Made by a program: the position numbers and the translations under genes
Assembly (NCBI GenBank): GCA_030591105.1
Contig: JAUVBS010000103.1
Span: forward strand, 1 to 7,163
Reading direction: 5' to 3'
DNA: 7,163 nucleotides
DNA from: a bacterium
GTDB lineage: Bacteria; Krumholzibacteriota; Krumholzibacteriia; LZORAL124-64-63
Notes under the pieces: model-generated
The model's database searches: none
What the model was told of the DNA's origin: nothing
What the model saw: the letters and a program-made list of their open reading frames with translations, nothing else
Part shown: one piece after another, positions 6,447 to 7,163 of the stretch
How the letters are laid out: each line of letters begins with the position of its first letter
Numbering within the stretch: the first letter of the stretch is position 1

Positions 6447-7163
6447 ATGTTCGAGCGGAAGCTTATTACTTGCCCCGTCTGTCGCTCGCAAGACCTGCGG
6501 CATTTCTTGACCGAGCATCGTGGGGTAAATATCGACGTCTGTGCGCAGTGCACTTTCCTGTTCATGAATCCACGCTATAGCAACGCTCATCTCGACGCGT
6601 ACTACGCCCAATACACGGCGCTGGAAGATCGCGACCACTGGGACGAAGCACTCGCCTACGGACACGACTACTACTTGGCTCGCCTCGAGATTTACCGCGG
6701 CCCGGGCACTCTGCTGGATATCGGCTGTGGGAACGGGCATCTCCTCGCTGCGGCGCGACAACGTGGCTGGCAGGTCATGGGCCAAGATGTGTCGGTGACG
6801 AGCTGCCGCGACGTGTCGCAGAGGCTCGGCGTGGAGGTTCTCTGCGGAGACTTTTTGAGCATGGACTTCGACCGCCGCTTCGATTGCATCTCGATGCACC
6901 AGGTTCTCGAACACGTCAAGGACCCTTGGTCATTCGTGGCGAAGATCCACTCGCTGCTCAACCCCAGCGGCGTATTCTTCGCGGCCACCCCGAACATCTG
7001 GTCACTGAGCAATCGGCTCAAGTACTCGTACGAGCGCGTCGGTCTCAGAAGATCCGAAATCGGCAAATACTTCGATACGAGCCACCACCTGAACTACTTC
7101 ACACCCAAGACGATGAAATGTCTGCTATCCCGAGCGGATTTCACGATCAAGGCGGCCCGTAAC
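6447..7163 (+). CDS. class I SAM-dependent methyltransferase with N-terminal zinc ribbon (3' end outside window)
   Basis: The first 239 codons are present and the frame is open to the last base. The start is ATG 6447, with AGGTGA at 6437-6442 upstream; in-frame stops at 6351 and 6363 rule out a long extension. Residues 9-35 form a probable zinc ribbon (Cys9-Pro-Val-Cys12 and Cys32-Ala-Gln-Cys35), followed by FMNPRY, a layout common in methyltransferases of sugar and polysaccharide biosynthesis clusters. The Rossmann core has motif I LLDIGCGNG (Asp91, Gly93, Gly95, Gly97), the acidic residue Asp114 after strand 2, motif II around Asp146 in FDCISM, and HQVLEHV at 151-157, then LLNPSG and ATPN, typical of the Methyltransf_11/23 type. 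It probably methylates a sugar, nucleotide sugar or glycan; the acceptor atom is not predictable. Preceded by the GT-C glycosyltransferase on the same strand, after 260 bp. Confidence 0.88.
   Translation, partial: MFERKLITCPVCRSQDLRHFLTEHRGVNIDVCAQCTFLFMNPRYSNAHLDAYYAQYTALEDRDHWDEALAYGHDYYLARLEIYRGPGTLLDIGCGNGHLLAAARQRGWQVMGQDVSVTSCRDVSQRLGVEVLCGDFLSMDFDRRFDCISMHQVLEHVKDPWSFVAKIHSLLNPSGVFFAATPNIWSLSNRLKYSYERVGLRRSEIGKYFDTSHHLNYFTPKTMKCLLSRADFTIKAARN

Overview
The window looks like a piece of chromosome from a GC-rich (roughly 60% by eye), Gram-negative-type bacterium. The evidence for an outer membrane is a DUF481-type beta-barrel protein, a periplasmic-type sulfatase with a Sec signal peptide and a second exported protein. 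The mix (formylglycine sulfatase, DUF481 protein with an extra N-terminal domain, small exported repeat protein, GT-C glycosyltransferase) suits environmental lineages such as Planctomycetes/PVC, FCB-type phyla, Acidobacteria or deltaproteobacteria-like groups. The sequence alone does not decide between them. No mobile element, CRISPR array, tRNA or rRNA is visible.

Layout. Positions 1-378 hold no supported gene, only a C/G palindrome at 64-82. At 379-1932 (+) lies a full-length exported arylsulfatase that starts at a GTG, followed by a strong hairpin terminator at 1960-1989. At 2185-3306 (+) is an exported protein with a small N-terminal domain and a C-terminal DUF481 barrel; its signal peptide core is encoded by a 15-bp tandem repeat. 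A 15-bp-stem hairpin at 3385-3420 separates it from the convergent gene at 3446-3982 (-), a small exported protein built from about seven 14-15-residue repeats. A 242-bp divergent spacer leads to 4225-6186 (+), a polytopic GT-C-fold glycosyltransferase of 653 residues. After a 260-bp spacer, a zinc-ribbon class I methyltransferase begins at 6447 (+) and runs off the window end.

How the genes relate. Each gene has its own spacer of at least 139 bp, and two have clear terminators of their own, so this is a string of mostly single transcription units rather than an operon. The theme is the cell envelope: periplasmic sulfate-ester hydrolysis, an outer-membrane barrel, an exported repeat protein, and then two genes (GT-C transferase, zinc-ribbon methyltransferase) of kinds often found in surface-polysaccharide clusters. 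Such a cluster may continue past position 7163.

I see no convincing new multi-gene system. The most noteworthy unexplained signals are three same-orientation palindromes of the form GGCCCCCC/GGGGGACC, all in intergenic DNA, the in-frame tandem repeat in the signal peptide, and the uncharacterised repeat protein.
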